Shown here piece by piece: positions 1 through 8,955 of a DNA stretch of 64,000 nucleotides. The stretch comes from Bacteroidota bacterium (GTDB lineage Bacteria; Bacteroidota; Bacteroidia; Cytophagales; Cyclobacteriaceae), in the NCBI GenBank assembly GCA_023428695.1, contig JAEYWY010000030.1, forward strand, positions 248,001 through 312,000. The letters are read 5' to 3'. Below the pieces are notes generated by a model, which saw nothing but the letters and a program-made list of their open reading frames with translations, did no database searches and was not told where the DNA came from. Position 1 is the stretch's first letter; the number at the start of each line of letters is the position of its first letter. A program made the position numbers and the translations under genes.

Positions 1-1
1 C

Positions 2-2755
2 ATTCACAGCGGTGAAAATCACCCTACGAACATTTCAGATGAACAGGTGCTTTCGCAAATCCGCGTTCTCAACGAGGATTACAACCGCGAAAATGCCGAT
101 GCGTCAAACACACCTGCTGAATTCGAGGAACTTGCAGGGAATCCGGGAATAGAATTTGTTCTCGCAAAACAAACACCGGAAGGTTTGCCGACGAACGGAA
201 TCGTGCGCATTCAGGGCCCAAAGCCGTCATGGACCGTCAATGACAATTACCTCATTAAGTCGCTAAGCTACTGGCCCGCGGAAGACTATCTCAATATCTG
301 GGTTTGTAATCTCACCGACTTCCTCGGTTACGCACAGTTTCCGCAATCCGATATCCTTGAAGGCCTGGAGAATTCTTCATCGAACCGGCTCACTGACGGC
401 GTAGTGATCGCAACCACTGTATTTGGCTCAATCGACGACGGTAATTTCAATCTTCAAAACAGCTACAACAAGGGCCGCACAGCCACACACGAGATCGGTC
501 ATTTTTTTGGGTTACGCCACATCTGGGGTGATGATCAGGGCGCATGTGGCGGTGATGGCGACTACGTGGATGACACACCGGATCAGGGGGACAGGACGTT
601 GAACTGTCCGCCGCATCCCCGGACGACTTGTTCAACAACTTCGATGTTTCAAAACTTCCTTGATTATACGAACGATGCGTGCATGAATTTGTTCACGATC
701 GGCCAGGTAGAACGAATGGCGGTGGTACTTGAAAACAGCCCGCGTCGTAAAAGCCTGTTGACCTCACGTGGATTATCGGACCCCCAGCCAATCGCCAACG
801 ACATTGGTATCCGTGCGATATCCAGTCCGGCCGTTGGCGAATGCAGCGGCGATGTTGTCCCGGTTATTGAGTTACGAAATTACGGCAGCAATTCCATTAC
901 CACTGCCTCGATACGTATTCTCCGGAATGGAACACCGGTTGAAACCAAAGACTTTGCGTTGAACATTTCGCCCCTTGAATCGGCAGAAGTTGAATTCACG
1001 CCCGTCAATCTCTCGTCGGGAACAACAACCTTCGGCTTTGAAGTCGTCAGTGTCAACGGCAACCCTGATGACGCAGTATTCAACAACAACCTTGAAAGAA
1101 GCGTCTTCGTCCCCGAGACAGCGTCTACGCCGGTTCACGAACAATTTGGATCGTTTCCCGATCACTGGCAGCTCTTCAATCCGGATGGCCTGTACACCTG
1201 GGAAATCGTTCCTGCCATAAATGGCGAGGCCGGGAACACAGCGATGAAACTGAACTTCTACGACTACGAGGACAATGAAGGTGAGATCGATGTCCTGCTA
1301 AGTCCGGTTATCGATTTGTCGGATGCACCGGCCGCGCTCGTGCTCTTTGACGTTGCCCACGCCCAATACCAGAGTTCAAAGGATGGATTGAAAGTCGTCG
1401 TACTCTCAAATTGTAACGCGGATGTAACCCAGGGCCAGGTGATTTATGAAAAATATGGAAGCGACTTGTCGACCGTGGGAAAAATGAATGAAGGTTTCAC
1501 TCTGCAGTCTGCATCCCAATGGCGAACCGAAGTTTTGAACCTTGACGACTTTATCGGGGCGGGCAGGATTCAACTTGCCTTTGTCGGGGTGAACAACTGG
1601 GGCAACAATCTGTACCTGGACAACATCAGGATACTGACCGACGATTTTGCAAACGTATCACTTCGAAGTATTACGTCGCCTCCCGCTGTGATCTGCTCAC
1701 CAACGCTTAACCCCGTCGTTGTTTTCAGAAACTCCGGAACAACCATAACGTCGCTGGAAGTTGAATACACACTGAATGGAACAACGAACATACATTCCGT
1801 CAATGGCGTTACGATCGCTGCCGGGACTGAAGCCGAAATTGAACTGCCCGCGATAACATTCGCGGCCGGATCCAATTCTTTTGCGATCAACCTGATTAAT
1901 CCCGGGGGCCAGCCTGATCTCGATACCCGTGATAACGAAGGTAGTCTTACCGTTGTTTACAACGCCGGCACCATTCCGGTTCCCTTCAAGGAAACCTTCG
2001 AAAACGAGTTTGCCTCACGCTGGACAAACCTGAGTCCGGCGGGAAATGCCACCTGGGAAACCCATTCATTTCCGGACAATCGTGCTATTGTATATCGGGC
2101 GTTTGAGAACACGGTCTCCGAAGACGAAGCATGGATGGTAACCTCGGCGTTTGATCTTTCGGAGACAGAGGCAGCTAGTATCTTTTTCGACGTCAGCTAT
2201 GCAATGCGCAATGGCATTTCCGAAATATTTGAAGTGCGGGCATCCCGGGGTTGTGCCGAACCTTTTGAAACCATCATGTCACTTAGCGGCGACGATTTGT
2301 CGGTGATATCGACAACCCAGCCATGGGAACCAAAGAATGAGAACGGCTGGATACGAGACATTTATGTCAACCTCTCAGACTTCACCGGAGAACAAAGCGT
2401 GCGACTCGCATTTGTGGTCAGCAACCGGAATGGCAATAACCTGTACATGGACAACCTGCGATTCTATCTTTCAGATGACGAGGATCCGGTTACGGTCGAC
2501 GGTGTGTTCAACGTCTATCCAAATCCGGTCCGGCAGGGAGACGCACTCCGCCTTTCATTTAACTTCGAGGAATTGAATGACATCTCATTAGAGGTCGTCG
2601 ACAGTATGGGCAAACAAATTTTAACGGGATCAGACAACGCCATTCTTAATCAGACGTTATCACTCAATACCAGCGACCTGTCGCCGGGGTTATACGTTGT
2701 TCGCATTAAAACTGCAGGAAAAGTTTACCACTCCAAATTCCTCGTTGGCCATTAG
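2..2755 (+). CDS. Secreted M43-family zinc metalloprotease with T9SS type A sorting domain (5' partial)
   Basis: Probable extracellular zinc endopeptidase of the M43 (cytophagalysin/pappalysin) family. The frame is open to the left edge, so the signal peptide and N-terminus are missing; a GTG at 47 is not a convincing start because family-like sequence (HSGEN, then NISDEQ) is already encoded upstream of it. The zinc site HEIGHFFGLRH is encoded near 488-520 and a Met-turn (DACMNL) near 680. Two similar beta-rich blocks follow, each carrying a NNLY-x-DN motif, which look like jelly-roll or adhesion modules. The last ~75 residues form a type A sorting domain (VYPNPV, GLYVVRI), predicting T9SS export and surface attachment or release. 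A 54-bp gap separates it from the ddl start. Substrate unknown; the family call is firm, the modules between are inferred. Confidence 0.9.
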   Translation: MHSGENHPTNISDEQVLSQIRVLNEDYNRENADASNTPAEFEELAGNPGIEFVLAKQTPEGLPTNGIVRIQGPKPSWTVNDNYLIKSLSYWPAEDYLNIWVCNLTDFLGYAQFPQSDILEGLENSSSNRLTDGVVIATTVFGSIDDGNFNLQNSYNKGRTATHEIGHFFGLRHIWGDDQGACGGDGDYVDDTPDQGDRTLNCPPHPRTTCSTTSMFQNFLDYTNDACMNLFTIGQVERMAVVLENSPRRKSLLTSRGLSDPQPIANDIGIRAISSPAVGECSGDVVPVIELRNYGSNSITTASIRILRNGTPVETKDFALNISPLESAEVEFTPVNLSSGTTTFGFEVVSVNGNPDDAVFNNNLERSVFVPETASTPVHEQFGSFPDHWQLFNPDGLYTWEIVPAINGEAGNTAMKLNFYDYEDNEGEIDVLLSPVIDLSDAPAALVLFDVAHAQYQSSKDGLKVVVLSNCNADVTQGQVIYEKYGSDLSTVGKMNEGFTLQSASQWRTEVLNLDDFIGAGRIQLAFVGVNNWGNNLYLDNIRILTDDFANVSLRSITSPPAVICSPTLNPVVVFRNSGTTITSLEVEYTLNGTTNIHSVNGVTIAAGTEAEIELPAITFAAGSNSFAINLINPGGQPDLDTRDNEGSLTVVYNAGTIPVPFKETFENEFASRWTNLSPAGNATWETHSFPDNRAIVYRAFENTVSEDEAWMVTSAFDLSETEAASIFFDVSYAMRNGISEIFEVRASRGCAEPFETIMSLSGDDLSVISTTQPWEPKNENGWIRDIYVNLSDFTGEQSVRLAFVVSNRNGNNLYMDNLRFYLSDDEDPVTVDGVFNVYPNPVRQGDALRLSFNFEELNDISLEVVDSMGKQILTGSDNAILNQTLSLNTSDLSPGLYVVRIKTAGKVYHSKFLVGH

Positions 2756-2809
2756 GCCCGCGGATTGTACGTCCGAATAACTATCTTGCACCATCCTAAA
2801 ACCATCCGC

Positions 2810-3892
2810 ATGCCGAAGAAGAAAAAAGTTGTTATTCTGTACGGAGGACGATCCGTGGAGCACGGCGTTTCCGTGAACTCAGCCCGGAACATCTTTGAAT
2901 TTATTGACCGCCGCAAGTTTGTCCCTGTACCTGTAGGCATCAGCAAAAAGGGAAGGTGGTTCCTGACAAAGACAGTAAGCAAGAACATCGAAAAAGGCGA
3001 ACCGCTGTCATTAAATCTCGACCCTTCCAAACCATTCATGATCACACGTGCAGGGAAAAAAATCAGACCGGATATTGTGTTCCCGGTGCTTCACGGAACC
3101 GACGGTGAAGACGGCAGCATACAGGGATTGATTCGGGTGCTCGACCTCCCTATGGTTGGTACCGGTGTTCTCGGGTCTGCGCTTTCCATGAATAAGATTG
3201 TTGCGAAGCGCTTGCTTAGCGACGCCGGCCTTCCCGTATCGGATTTCCTGACGTTTCGCTTTGATGAGAAAGACAAGATTTCATTCTCAGCGATTTCAAA
3301 AAAACTCGGACTTCCGTTTATGCTGAAGTCGGCCAGCCTCGGTTCGTCCGTAGGCGTATCCAAAGTCAAATCCAAAAAAGATTTCGATCGCGCGGTGGCT
3401 GAAGCGTTCCGTTACGACGATGAAATGATCGCCGAGCAATTTATTTCGGGACGCGAAATAGAGTGCGCCGTCCTTGGAAATCAACCTGCGGAAGCGTCGT
3501 ATCCCGGCGAAATCGTCATCAATTCGTCTTATGAGTTTTATACGTTCGATGCAAAATATGTTGATCCGGATGCGGTGAAGATTGAGGTACCCGCGAGTAT
3601 ACCGAAAGCAGTAGCCGAAAAAGTGCGCAAAGCCTGCGTACAGGCGTACAAAACATTGCATTGTGAGGATTTCGCCCGAATCGATCTTTTTCTCGATAAA
3701 AAAGGGAATATTTTCATCAACGAAATCAACTCGATTCCCGGATTCACGAATTCGAGTATGTTCCCAATGATGTGGAAGGAGCGCGGCATCCGTTTCACTC
3801 AACTGATTACGCGGCTGCTTAACCTTGCCGGGGAGCGTTACGACCGCAGTAAACGACTGGAGCGGGATTTCGAGTCTTCGCTTAAATTCTAG
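2810..3892 (+). CDS. ddl: D-alanine--D-alanine ligase
   Basis: ATP-dependent ligase joining two D-alanines for the peptidoglycan stem peptide, in the cytoplasm. The 360-residue ATP-grasp protein opens with a nucleotide/D-Ala binding strand (VVILYGGRSVEHGVS) and carries HGTDGEDGSIQG, the lysine-containing ATP-grasp strand (FMLKSASLGSSVGVSKV), the conserved EIECAVLG stretch and the terminal NEINSIPGFTNSSMFP metal/product loop. All catalytic landmarks of the family are visible. A TTG at 2765 would add 15 residues, but the ATG at 2810 begins directly before the conserved core (MPKKKK) and is preferred. The next gene, encoding a PASTA protein, also concerns the cell wall, so the pair may be functionally linked. 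Confidence 0.95.
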   Translation: MPKKKKVVILYGGRSVEHGVSVNSARNIFEFIDRRKFVPVPVGISKKGRWFLTKTVSKNIEKGEPLSLNLDPSKPFMITRAGKKIRPDIVFPVLHGTDGEDGSIQGLIRVLDLPMVGTGVLGSALSMNKIVAKRLLSDAGLPVSDFLTFRFDEKDKISFSAISKKLGLPFMLKSASLGSSVGVSKVKSKKDFDRAVAEAFRYDDEMIAEQFISGREIECAVLGNQPAEASYPGEIVINSSYEFYTFDAKYVDPDAVKIEVPASIPKAVAEKVRKACVQAYKTLHCEDFARIDLFLDKKGNIFINEINSIPGFTNSSMFPMMWKERGIRFTQLITRLLNLAGERYDRSKRLERDFESSLKF

Positions 3893-3899
3893 GCGTTGT

Positions 3900-3907
3900 T
3901 ATATTTG
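3900..3907 (+). promoter_or_regulatory. Candidate Bacteroidota -7 element for the PASTA gene
   Basis: TATATTTG matches the phylum consensus TAnnTTTG exactly and lies 20 bp before the ATG at 3928, in the short ddl-PASTA gap. No clear TTTG -33 box was found at the right distance, so this is only a candidate; the gene may instead be read through from ddl. Confidence 0.35.
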
Positions 3908-3927
3908 TAGTTGACAGATTTGAAAGC

Positions 3928-4728
3928 ATGAAGTTATCCCTGAAGAATTTCCGTAACAATTCACCTGCCGGCGTGCTGCTGCATCTTTTGCTCGCCGGAG
4001 GAACACTGTTACTCCTCGCGATCTTTTATTTCTACGTTTACCTCCCCCACGCAACGAATCACGGCGAATCGATAACTGTCCCGGATATTGAAGGGAAGTC
4101 GATTGAACAGATTGAAGCAGAACTGACGCAGAAATCACTTCGGTTCGAGGTCAACGATTCTACATACTCTCCCGATCATCCACCGTTAACTGTAATCAAA
4201 CAGTATCCGCATCCGGGCGCGAAAGTGAAGGAAGGCAGGAAGATATTTATTTCCATAAATCGTCTGACTCCGCCCTCTGTTCCTGTGCCGAATCTCATTG
4301 ACGGATCTGTAATCAATGCAGATGCACAGCTCCGGAGTAATCAGCTCAAACGCGGACAGATTCACCTTGTGCCAGGTCCGTTCAACGTCGTCAAGGAAAT
4401 GCGCTATAAGGGTGAAAAGATCGAACCCGCGACGCGCATACCGAAAGGCTCAGTCATTGATCTTGTTGTTATGGACGGAGGCAGCCGCGAACAGCAGATG
4501 CCCAACCTGCTTGACTATAGTTTCGAAGACGCCAAGTTCGTGATACTGGGGTCAAATCTCGCGCTTGGGGAAGTACACCTTGTCGGCGATACGCTGCAGG
4601 CCAGACCTGTGATCGTAAGACAAACTCCTGAAGCCGGACAAAATATAAAGGTCGGTGACGCCGTTGATATCTGGATAGGCGCCCCAGGATCAATCCCTGA
4701 AGATGAATACGACGAAGAGACTGACTAG
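3928..4728 (+). CDS. Membrane-anchored PASTA-domain protein
   Basis: A 266-residue protein with a short cytoplasmic N-terminus, one membrane segment (about residues 14-36, LLHLLLAGGTLLLLAIF) and three extracytoplasmic PASTA repeats (about 45-107, 110-178 and 183-252). The first starts TVPDIEGKS and ends KEGRKIFISIN; the last contains RQTPEAGQNIKVGD. PASTA modules bind peptidoglycan stem peptides or muropeptides in penicillin-binding proteins and Stk1-type kinases. Here neither a kinase nor a transpeptidase domain is attached, so it is probably a periplasmic wall-sensing or scaffolding protein. It sits 35 bp after ddl, and its last 26 bp overlap the next gene in another frame, suggesting translational coupling. 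Specific role unknown. Confidence 0.85.
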   Translation: MKLSLKNFRNNSPAGVLLHLLLAGGTLLLLAIFYFYVYLPHATNHGESITVPDIEGKSIEQIEAELTQKSLRFEVNDSTYSPDHPPLTVIKQYPHPGAKVKEGRKIFISINRLTPPSVPVPNLIDGSVINADAQLRSNQLKRGQIHLVPGPFNVVKEMRYKGEKIEPATRIPKGSVIDLVVMDGGSREQQMPNLLDYSFEDAKFVILGSNLALGEVHLVGDTLQARPVIVRQTPEAGQNIKVGDAVDIWIGAPGSIPEDEYDEETD

Positions 4729-6700
4729 TTCGTATACGACCGGCCTCGCTGGTAAGCGTATCATGGTCGCATTCGCATGCGTCATGGCTTTCTCCTCGTT
4801 TTCTGCAACTTCATCACTGGCCCAGTTAAGACTGGAGCCGGTGGAACGCAGTGTGCCTGCCGAAATATCAAAAAAGAAAACCCCTTCTACCGCCAGAACA
4901 GAAAGTACCGATCCGTTGCTTCTCCCCTTCTTTGACGACTTTTCATCCACGCCCGTAAACGACAAAACAAATCCGGCTGCCGGATTTCCCTCAGAGGATC
5001 GCTGGGAACGCAGCAGCAACGTGTGGGTGAACGAAGGCCTGGGAATAAATCCGCCATCGGTCAATGTCGCCACCCTTGATGGTCTTACCGGTGCGGGTAC
5101 ACGCTATTCTGAGCAGGTTCTTGACAACGGGTTCAGGGACACGCTGATGTCGCGACCCATTGATCTCAGTACCGACTATGTGGGCCTGGGTGAACGTTCC
5201 AGCGTCTACCTGAGCTTCTTCTATCAATGGCATGGAAACGGCGAACCACCGGATGCAAATGACTTCATTCGCGTTGAGTTTCTCGATGTCGACGGTGTAT
5301 GGACAACCGTCCAGGAAATTACTACACTACCAACACACGTACGTGACGAATTCATACAGGTGCTCATACCCATCGGTGATGAGAAATTCTTTCATAGTGG
5401 TTTTCAATTCATGTTCAGGAATTATGGTCGTCTTTCCGGTCCGTACGACACATGGAATCTCGATTACATCTACCTTGACAAAGGTCGCAACGAAAACGAT
5501 TTGAACTACCTCGACCGCGCGATCGCATCGCGTATCGGCCCTGCCTTCGATGGCTACTACAGTGTTCCGATTGATCACTTCAGGGCTACTCCATTGTATA
5601 CACCGCCTCAGGTTGACATCAGGAACCTTCGCCCGGGCCCAGATGGAGCGCCTACGGATTACGAAGTCCTCTTTACGTTTGATAATTACACCGATGGAAG
5701 CCTGGATCGCATCACGATGCCGTTCGGACCGGTAGGGTCCAAATATCCCGATAACAATCTCCAGCCCGGCGAACGTTTCCGCAGCACAATCAAAACCACA
5801 TCCAACGGTATCGATATTGGCGATCCGTCATTTGACCACGAGGATTACTTCCTGCCTTCTGCGGACAGCATAAAACTAAGACTTGCCCTCAGTATTTACG
5901 AACCTGATCTCGGTGACTTCGCTGCCAACGACACGATTTCCCAGGTGTATGTCCTGGACGATTATTATGCGTACGACGACGGAACTGCGGAGTATGCTGT
6001 CGTTCTTTCACAGGCTGACGATCAAGTGGCATACCGGTTCAACACGATAACACCGGGGCCGCAGCAGCTGGTGGGATTTGATGTATACATTCCACCTTAC
6101 AGCATCAATGGATACACGACAGCGGAATTCTTCGTCATGGATGCCGATGAAAACGGAGAACCCAATCAGCGCCTTATGACGGCGACGCACATTGTACGGA
6201 GGACCGCGCGGGATGCATTTCAGCGCGTTGTGATCGAACCTGTGCCCGTAGAAGGTCAATTCTTCATTGGATGGAAGGGTTCTTTCACAGGTCAAATCCG
6301 CGTTGGGATTGATTACAGTAACAATACTGTTGATCGAATCTATGAAGACATCAGCGGGATAATGGAAAACGGGAAGATAAAATGGTTTCCGGTTAACGGT
6401 CTTACTGAAGGTAGCCTGATGATCCGGCCCAACTTCGGCGAACCCGGACCGATAAGCGGCATAAAACCGGAAAAGAAAAGCATTGCGGTTTATCCGAATC
6501 CATCGCGAGGTATCTTCTACGTTGACGGCAAAGTAACCGACATCATGATCACTTCAGTGTCCGGGCAGACGATACGTTACCAGGCAGAACCCGAAGGTGA
6601 AAGAACGCGCGTCTCCATATACGAACCAGCCCAGGGTCTCTACATCATGCGCATTCGTAAACCCGAAGGCGTGTTTACATCCAAGATAGTGATTCATTAA
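4703..6700 (+). CDS. Secreted protein with T9SS type A sorting domain
   Basis: A 665-residue exported protein. The N-terminus has basic residues (TTKR, GKR) followed by a hydrophobic stretch and AQLR, a probable signal peptide; an internal ATG at 4763 could be the true start, giving a shorter signal. The mature part is beta-rich without a catalytic motif I recognise. The end is a type A sorting domain (VYPNPSRGIF, then GLYIMRI). Such proteins are T9SS cargo displayed on, or released from, the cell surface. The start overlaps the PASTA gene by 26 bp, so co-translation is plausible. Function beyond secretion is unknown. Confidence 0.85.
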   Translation: MNTTKRLTSSYTTGLAGKRIMVAFACVMAFSSFSATSSLAQLRLEPVERSVPAEISKKKTPSTARTESTDPLLLPFFDDFSSTPVNDKTNPAAGFPSEDRWERSSNVWVNEGLGINPPSVNVATLDGLTGAGTRYSEQVLDNGFRDTLMSRPIDLSTDYVGLGERSSVYLSFFYQWHGNGEPPDANDFIRVEFLDVDGVWTTVQEITTLPTHVRDEFIQVLIPIGDEKFFHSGFQFMFRNYGRLSGPYDTWNLDYIYLDKGRNENDLNYLDRAIASRIGPAFDGYYSVPIDHFRATPLYTPPQVDIRNLRPGPDGAPTDYEVLFTFDNYTDGSLDRITMPFGPVGSKYPDNNLQPGERFRSTIKTTSNGIDIGDPSFDHEDYFLPSADSIKLRLALSIYEPDLGDFAANDTISQVYVLDDYYAYDDGTAEYAVVLSQADDQVAYRFNTITPGPQQLVGFDVYIPPYSINGYTTAEFFVMDADENGEPNQRLMTATHIVRRTARDAFQRVVIEPVPVEGQFFIGWKGSFTGQIRVGIDYSNNTVDRIYEDISGIMENGKIKWFPVNGLTEGSLMIRPNFGEPGPISGIKPEKKSIAVYPNPSRGIFYVDGKVTDIMITSVSGQTIRYQAEPEGERTRVSIYEPAQGLYIMRIRKPEGVFTSKIVIH

Positions 6701-6740
6701 TTTTTGAAACTCACACCTCGTTTCGATTTTCCTTGGCAAA

Positions 6741-7012
6741 GCTTTTTGTCAACAGCTGCAAGCTTCGGGCAGCAAGTTGCAAGCTTGTTAAGTGCTAACT
6801 TAATTGCTTACGAATCTCTCCAAGCGGATTTTTCTTCACCGCAGAGGCGCGGCAAGGAGACGTGTCCCTATCCAATTGGAAATCATAAATTGTGAATTAG
6901 AAATAGCCAACTTCTTCAGCACCGCTCACAACTTGGTTTACCAAAATGTTTTTCGAAGGAACCTGCCCGCCACAGCGTTTCGCGACGGCGGGAAACCTTT
7001 CAACTTTCAACC
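6741..7012 (+). repeat. Composite dispersed non-coding repeat, copy A
   Basis: Fills most of the gap between the convergent genes ending at 6700 and 7000. At least three blocks recur in the same relative order, inverted, at 52262-52560: a GCAAGC-rich block near 6751-6786, AATGTTTTTCGAAGGA at 6945-6960 (identical at 52341-52356), and a 36-bp block at 6962-6997 that differs at only 2 positions from the reverse complement of 52285-52320. The last block contains the GC-rich near-palindrome TTTCGCGACGGCGGGAAA. A CCGCAGAGGCGCGG-type motif lies between (about 6840). Short open frames here are not conserved coding. The right end may reach the last codons of the M50 gene. Confidence 0.75.
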
Positions 7013-8208
7013 CCCACCTCCGAAGCAGGCCCAATAATTTCAATCGTAATCGGTTCCGGACTGAAACATAAGATAAAGATGACCAGCATAAGCCATCCGA
7101 GGATGATGCGTTTTGTGTCGAGAGGCTTTTCAACTTCTGCTGGTGGATGCGCAACACCAATCAGTCTGCCTACGATTACGCCGAAGAGCAACCATCCGCG
7201 GTAGCCATTTACTTTGGGGAATATGGCGACTAATGTGAATTGGACGGCGAAGACGAGGAGCGCGATCATGATCGTATTGCGTTCGCTCCAGCCCAGTCCA
7301 TGAAAACAAAAGTAATTGAACCAGACTGCGACAACAGTCCAGATCAGAATTTCAGGCACAAATCCGAATACAACACCTTTGTCGGTGTGAACATTGGCGA
7401 ACCCGAGGCCGGCGTAAAATATCAACAGGATAAAGAATATCGTCGCAACAATGTTGTGTCCCTTTCTTCCGAACAATCCATAGATGATGTGCCCGCCGTC
7501 AAGCTGACCAATAGGCAGTAAGTTAAGGGCGGTGAAGATCAGCGCGATGTAACACGCCATGAGCACGGGGTAGTGCATCGTCTCATGCGGATGTGGAATT
7601 CGTTCAGGATCGGCTACAAATTTTTCGAATATTTCAAACAACAGGTTGCTGCCCATCTTGAGATAAACCGCACCGTCATGCTCCCTGACATATTCATCTT
7701 CGTATACGACATCAGCGAATCGTTCGCCATATTGTTCGTATTCCGGGTGGAATTGAAACACGTAGTCCTGCGTCGGTAACGTTGTGAAGCCATAGTACAT
7801 CACGCCGACAATGGCAATGAATCCCGCAAGCGGACCAGCAAGACCGATATCGAAATTCTGAAGATTGGTGGTTATCCGCGAGCGGAGCCGAATGATCGCC
7901 CCCATTGTTCCGATAAAGAAAATCGGCAGCGGCGGAAATGGAATGTAGTAAGGAAGCGATGACTTAATACGGTGATACATCGCCGTGAAGTAGTGCCCGA
8001 ATTCGTGAACGGTCAAAATAAGCAGAAACGGAATAGAGAAGCCTGCGCCGCTCCAAAAGTCAGCCCACGTGTAATCGGTATTAATGACCAACCAGGCGCG
8101 ATAGATGTCTTTTGAAAACGCAAAACTCGCACCGGCCATGGTGGTCGTAATGAATGTCAGGACGAACAAACAAACCTGAAGGATGATGCGTTTGGTTTCC
8201 TTATTCAT
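7000..8208 (-). CDS. Site-2-protease-like M50 family membrane metalloprotease
   Basis: A 402-residue polytopic membrane protein with the intramembrane zinc-protease signatures: HEFGH inside a hydrophobic segment (ILTVHEFGHYFTA, about residues 64-76) and the C-terminal third ligand LDGG (LPIGQLDGGH). About eight hydrophobic segments are visible. Family members cleave membrane-embedded regulatory or signal-peptide substrates; this one has no PDZ domain, as in the short archaeal/plant EGY-like group. Its ATG lies 8 bp inside the end of the HAD gene, so the two are translationally coupled on the minus strand. The final residues (GVES) lie at the border of the dispersed repeat, so the C-terminus may have been altered by it. 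Substrate unknown. Confidence 0.88.
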   Translation of the reverse strand: MNKETKRIILQVCLFVLTFITTTMAGASFAFSKDIYRAWLVINTDYTWADFWSGAGFSIPFLLILTVHEFGHYFTAMYHRIKSSLPYYIPFPPLPIFFIGTMGAIIRLRSRITTNLQNFDIGLAGPLAGFIAIVGVMYYGFTTLPTQDYVFQFHPEYEQYGERFADVVYEDEYVREHDGAVYLKMGSNLLFEIFEKFVADPERIPHPHETMHYPVLMACYIALIFTALNLLPIGQLDGGHIIYGLFGRKGHNIVATIFFILLIFYAGLGFANVHTDKGVVFGFVPEILIWTVVAVWFNYFCFHGLGWSERNTIMIALLVFAVQFTLVAIFPKVNGYRGWLLFGVIVGRLIGVAHPPAEVEKPLDTKRIILGWLMLVIFILCFSPEPITIEIIGPASEVGVES

Positions 8209-8818
8209 TAAAATACGTCAAGATAAAATCCGGGGTGTTCACAAAGGCAGTCTGCAGCCCAACAACTTTGGCGCCTTCAATGTTTTCGGCATTGTCGTCC
8301 AAAAAAAGTGATTCCCGGGCCTGAAGTCTGTTTTCGTCTAAAACCTGTTCAAAGATTTCCCTCTCCGGTTTGCGCTTACCCATAACGTGCGAATAATACG
8401 CCCTGTCGAAATACGTATCGAGCGAGGGTACCGATTCGGAAGGTGAGAGAATCGTTGAATTGATGTAGTTCAGATGTATCGTGTTCGTGTTGCTCAGCAG
8501 GAAAACCTGATACTTTTCCCGGAGAGATTGTATCAAGGTGAGTTTACTTTTCGGAATTCCGCCAAGCATCGCATTCCAGCATGCGTCGAGCTCAGCATCG
8601 GAGATGGAAACGGAATAAAGGTCACGAACGAAATTGCGGAATTCAGTATCACTGATTTCCCCACGCTCATATTTCATAAATCCCTCGCTATGGCGAAAGC
8701 GGTGCGCTACCTCGTCCGGCGCCAGCCCCGAAACACGGGCGAATTCGCCAATCGTTTTAGGGACATCAAGGTCGAGAATTACCCCACCAAGATCAAAAAT
8801 TAAATTCTTAGCTGCCAT
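8201..8818 (-). CDS. HAD-superfamily phosphatase (YihX-like)
   Basis: A 205-residue cytoplasmic HAD-IA hydrolase. Motif I is IFDLGGVILDLD with nucleophile Asp9; the second Asp of the usual DxD is Gly, as in YihX-type phosphatases. Motif II is LLSNTN, motif III a lysine in GKRKPE, and motif IV FLDDNAENIEGA. Family members dephosphorylate sugar phosphates such as glucose-1-phosphate or related small molecules; the actual substrate cannot be read here. It is the first gene of a two-gene operon with the M50 protease (8-bp overlap). A TATTTTTG element about 45 bp upstream may be its promoter. Confidence 0.9.
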   Translation of the reverse strand: MAAKNLIFDLGGVILDLDVPKTIGEFARVSGLAPDEVAHRFRHSEGFMKYERGEISDTEFRNFVRDLYSVSISDAELDACWNAMLGGIPKSKLTLIQSLREKYQVFLLSNTNTIHLNYINSTILSPSESVPSLDTYFDRAYYSHVMGKRKPEREIFEQVLDENRLQARESLFLDDNAENIEGAKVVGLQTAFVNTPDFILTYFNE

Positions 8819-8861
8819 TCATTACAGGGCGGAAATGTTAACTGGTTTCCGCCAGTGTGGG

Positions 8862-8869
8862 CAAAAATA
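8862..8869 (-). promoter_or_regulatory. Candidate -7 element for the HAD-M50 operon
   Basis: On the minus strand this reads TATTTTTG, an exact fit to TAnnTTTG, 43 bp before the HAD ATG. A matching -33 box was not evident. Confidence 0.35.
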
Positions 8870-8894
8870 GAAAGTTTTAACTGAAGTTGGCCCA

Positions 8895-8931
8895 TTTAAA
8901 AAACAACATGCCCGGCTCCGGCCAGGCATGA
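8895..8931 (-). terminator. Rho-independent terminator after the WG-repeat gene
   Basis: On the minus strand ATGCCTGG and CCGGGCAT form a GC-rich stem with one mismatch, around CCGGAG, followed by TTGTTTTTTAAA. It starts about 25 bp after the stop of the gene ending at 8956. Confidence 0.8.
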
Positions 8932-8955
8932 CGCAGATTGAATCGGTACTGCTGT

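Noticed and set aside
3296..3802. Minus-strand frame of 168 codons inside ddl
   Set aside because: Shadow of the well-supported D-Ala-D-Ala ligase.
6704..7037. Short plus-strand open frames in the gap after the T9SS protein gene
   Set aside because: They run through a dispersed repeat whose second copy (52262-52560) does not preserve the frames; no ribosome site.
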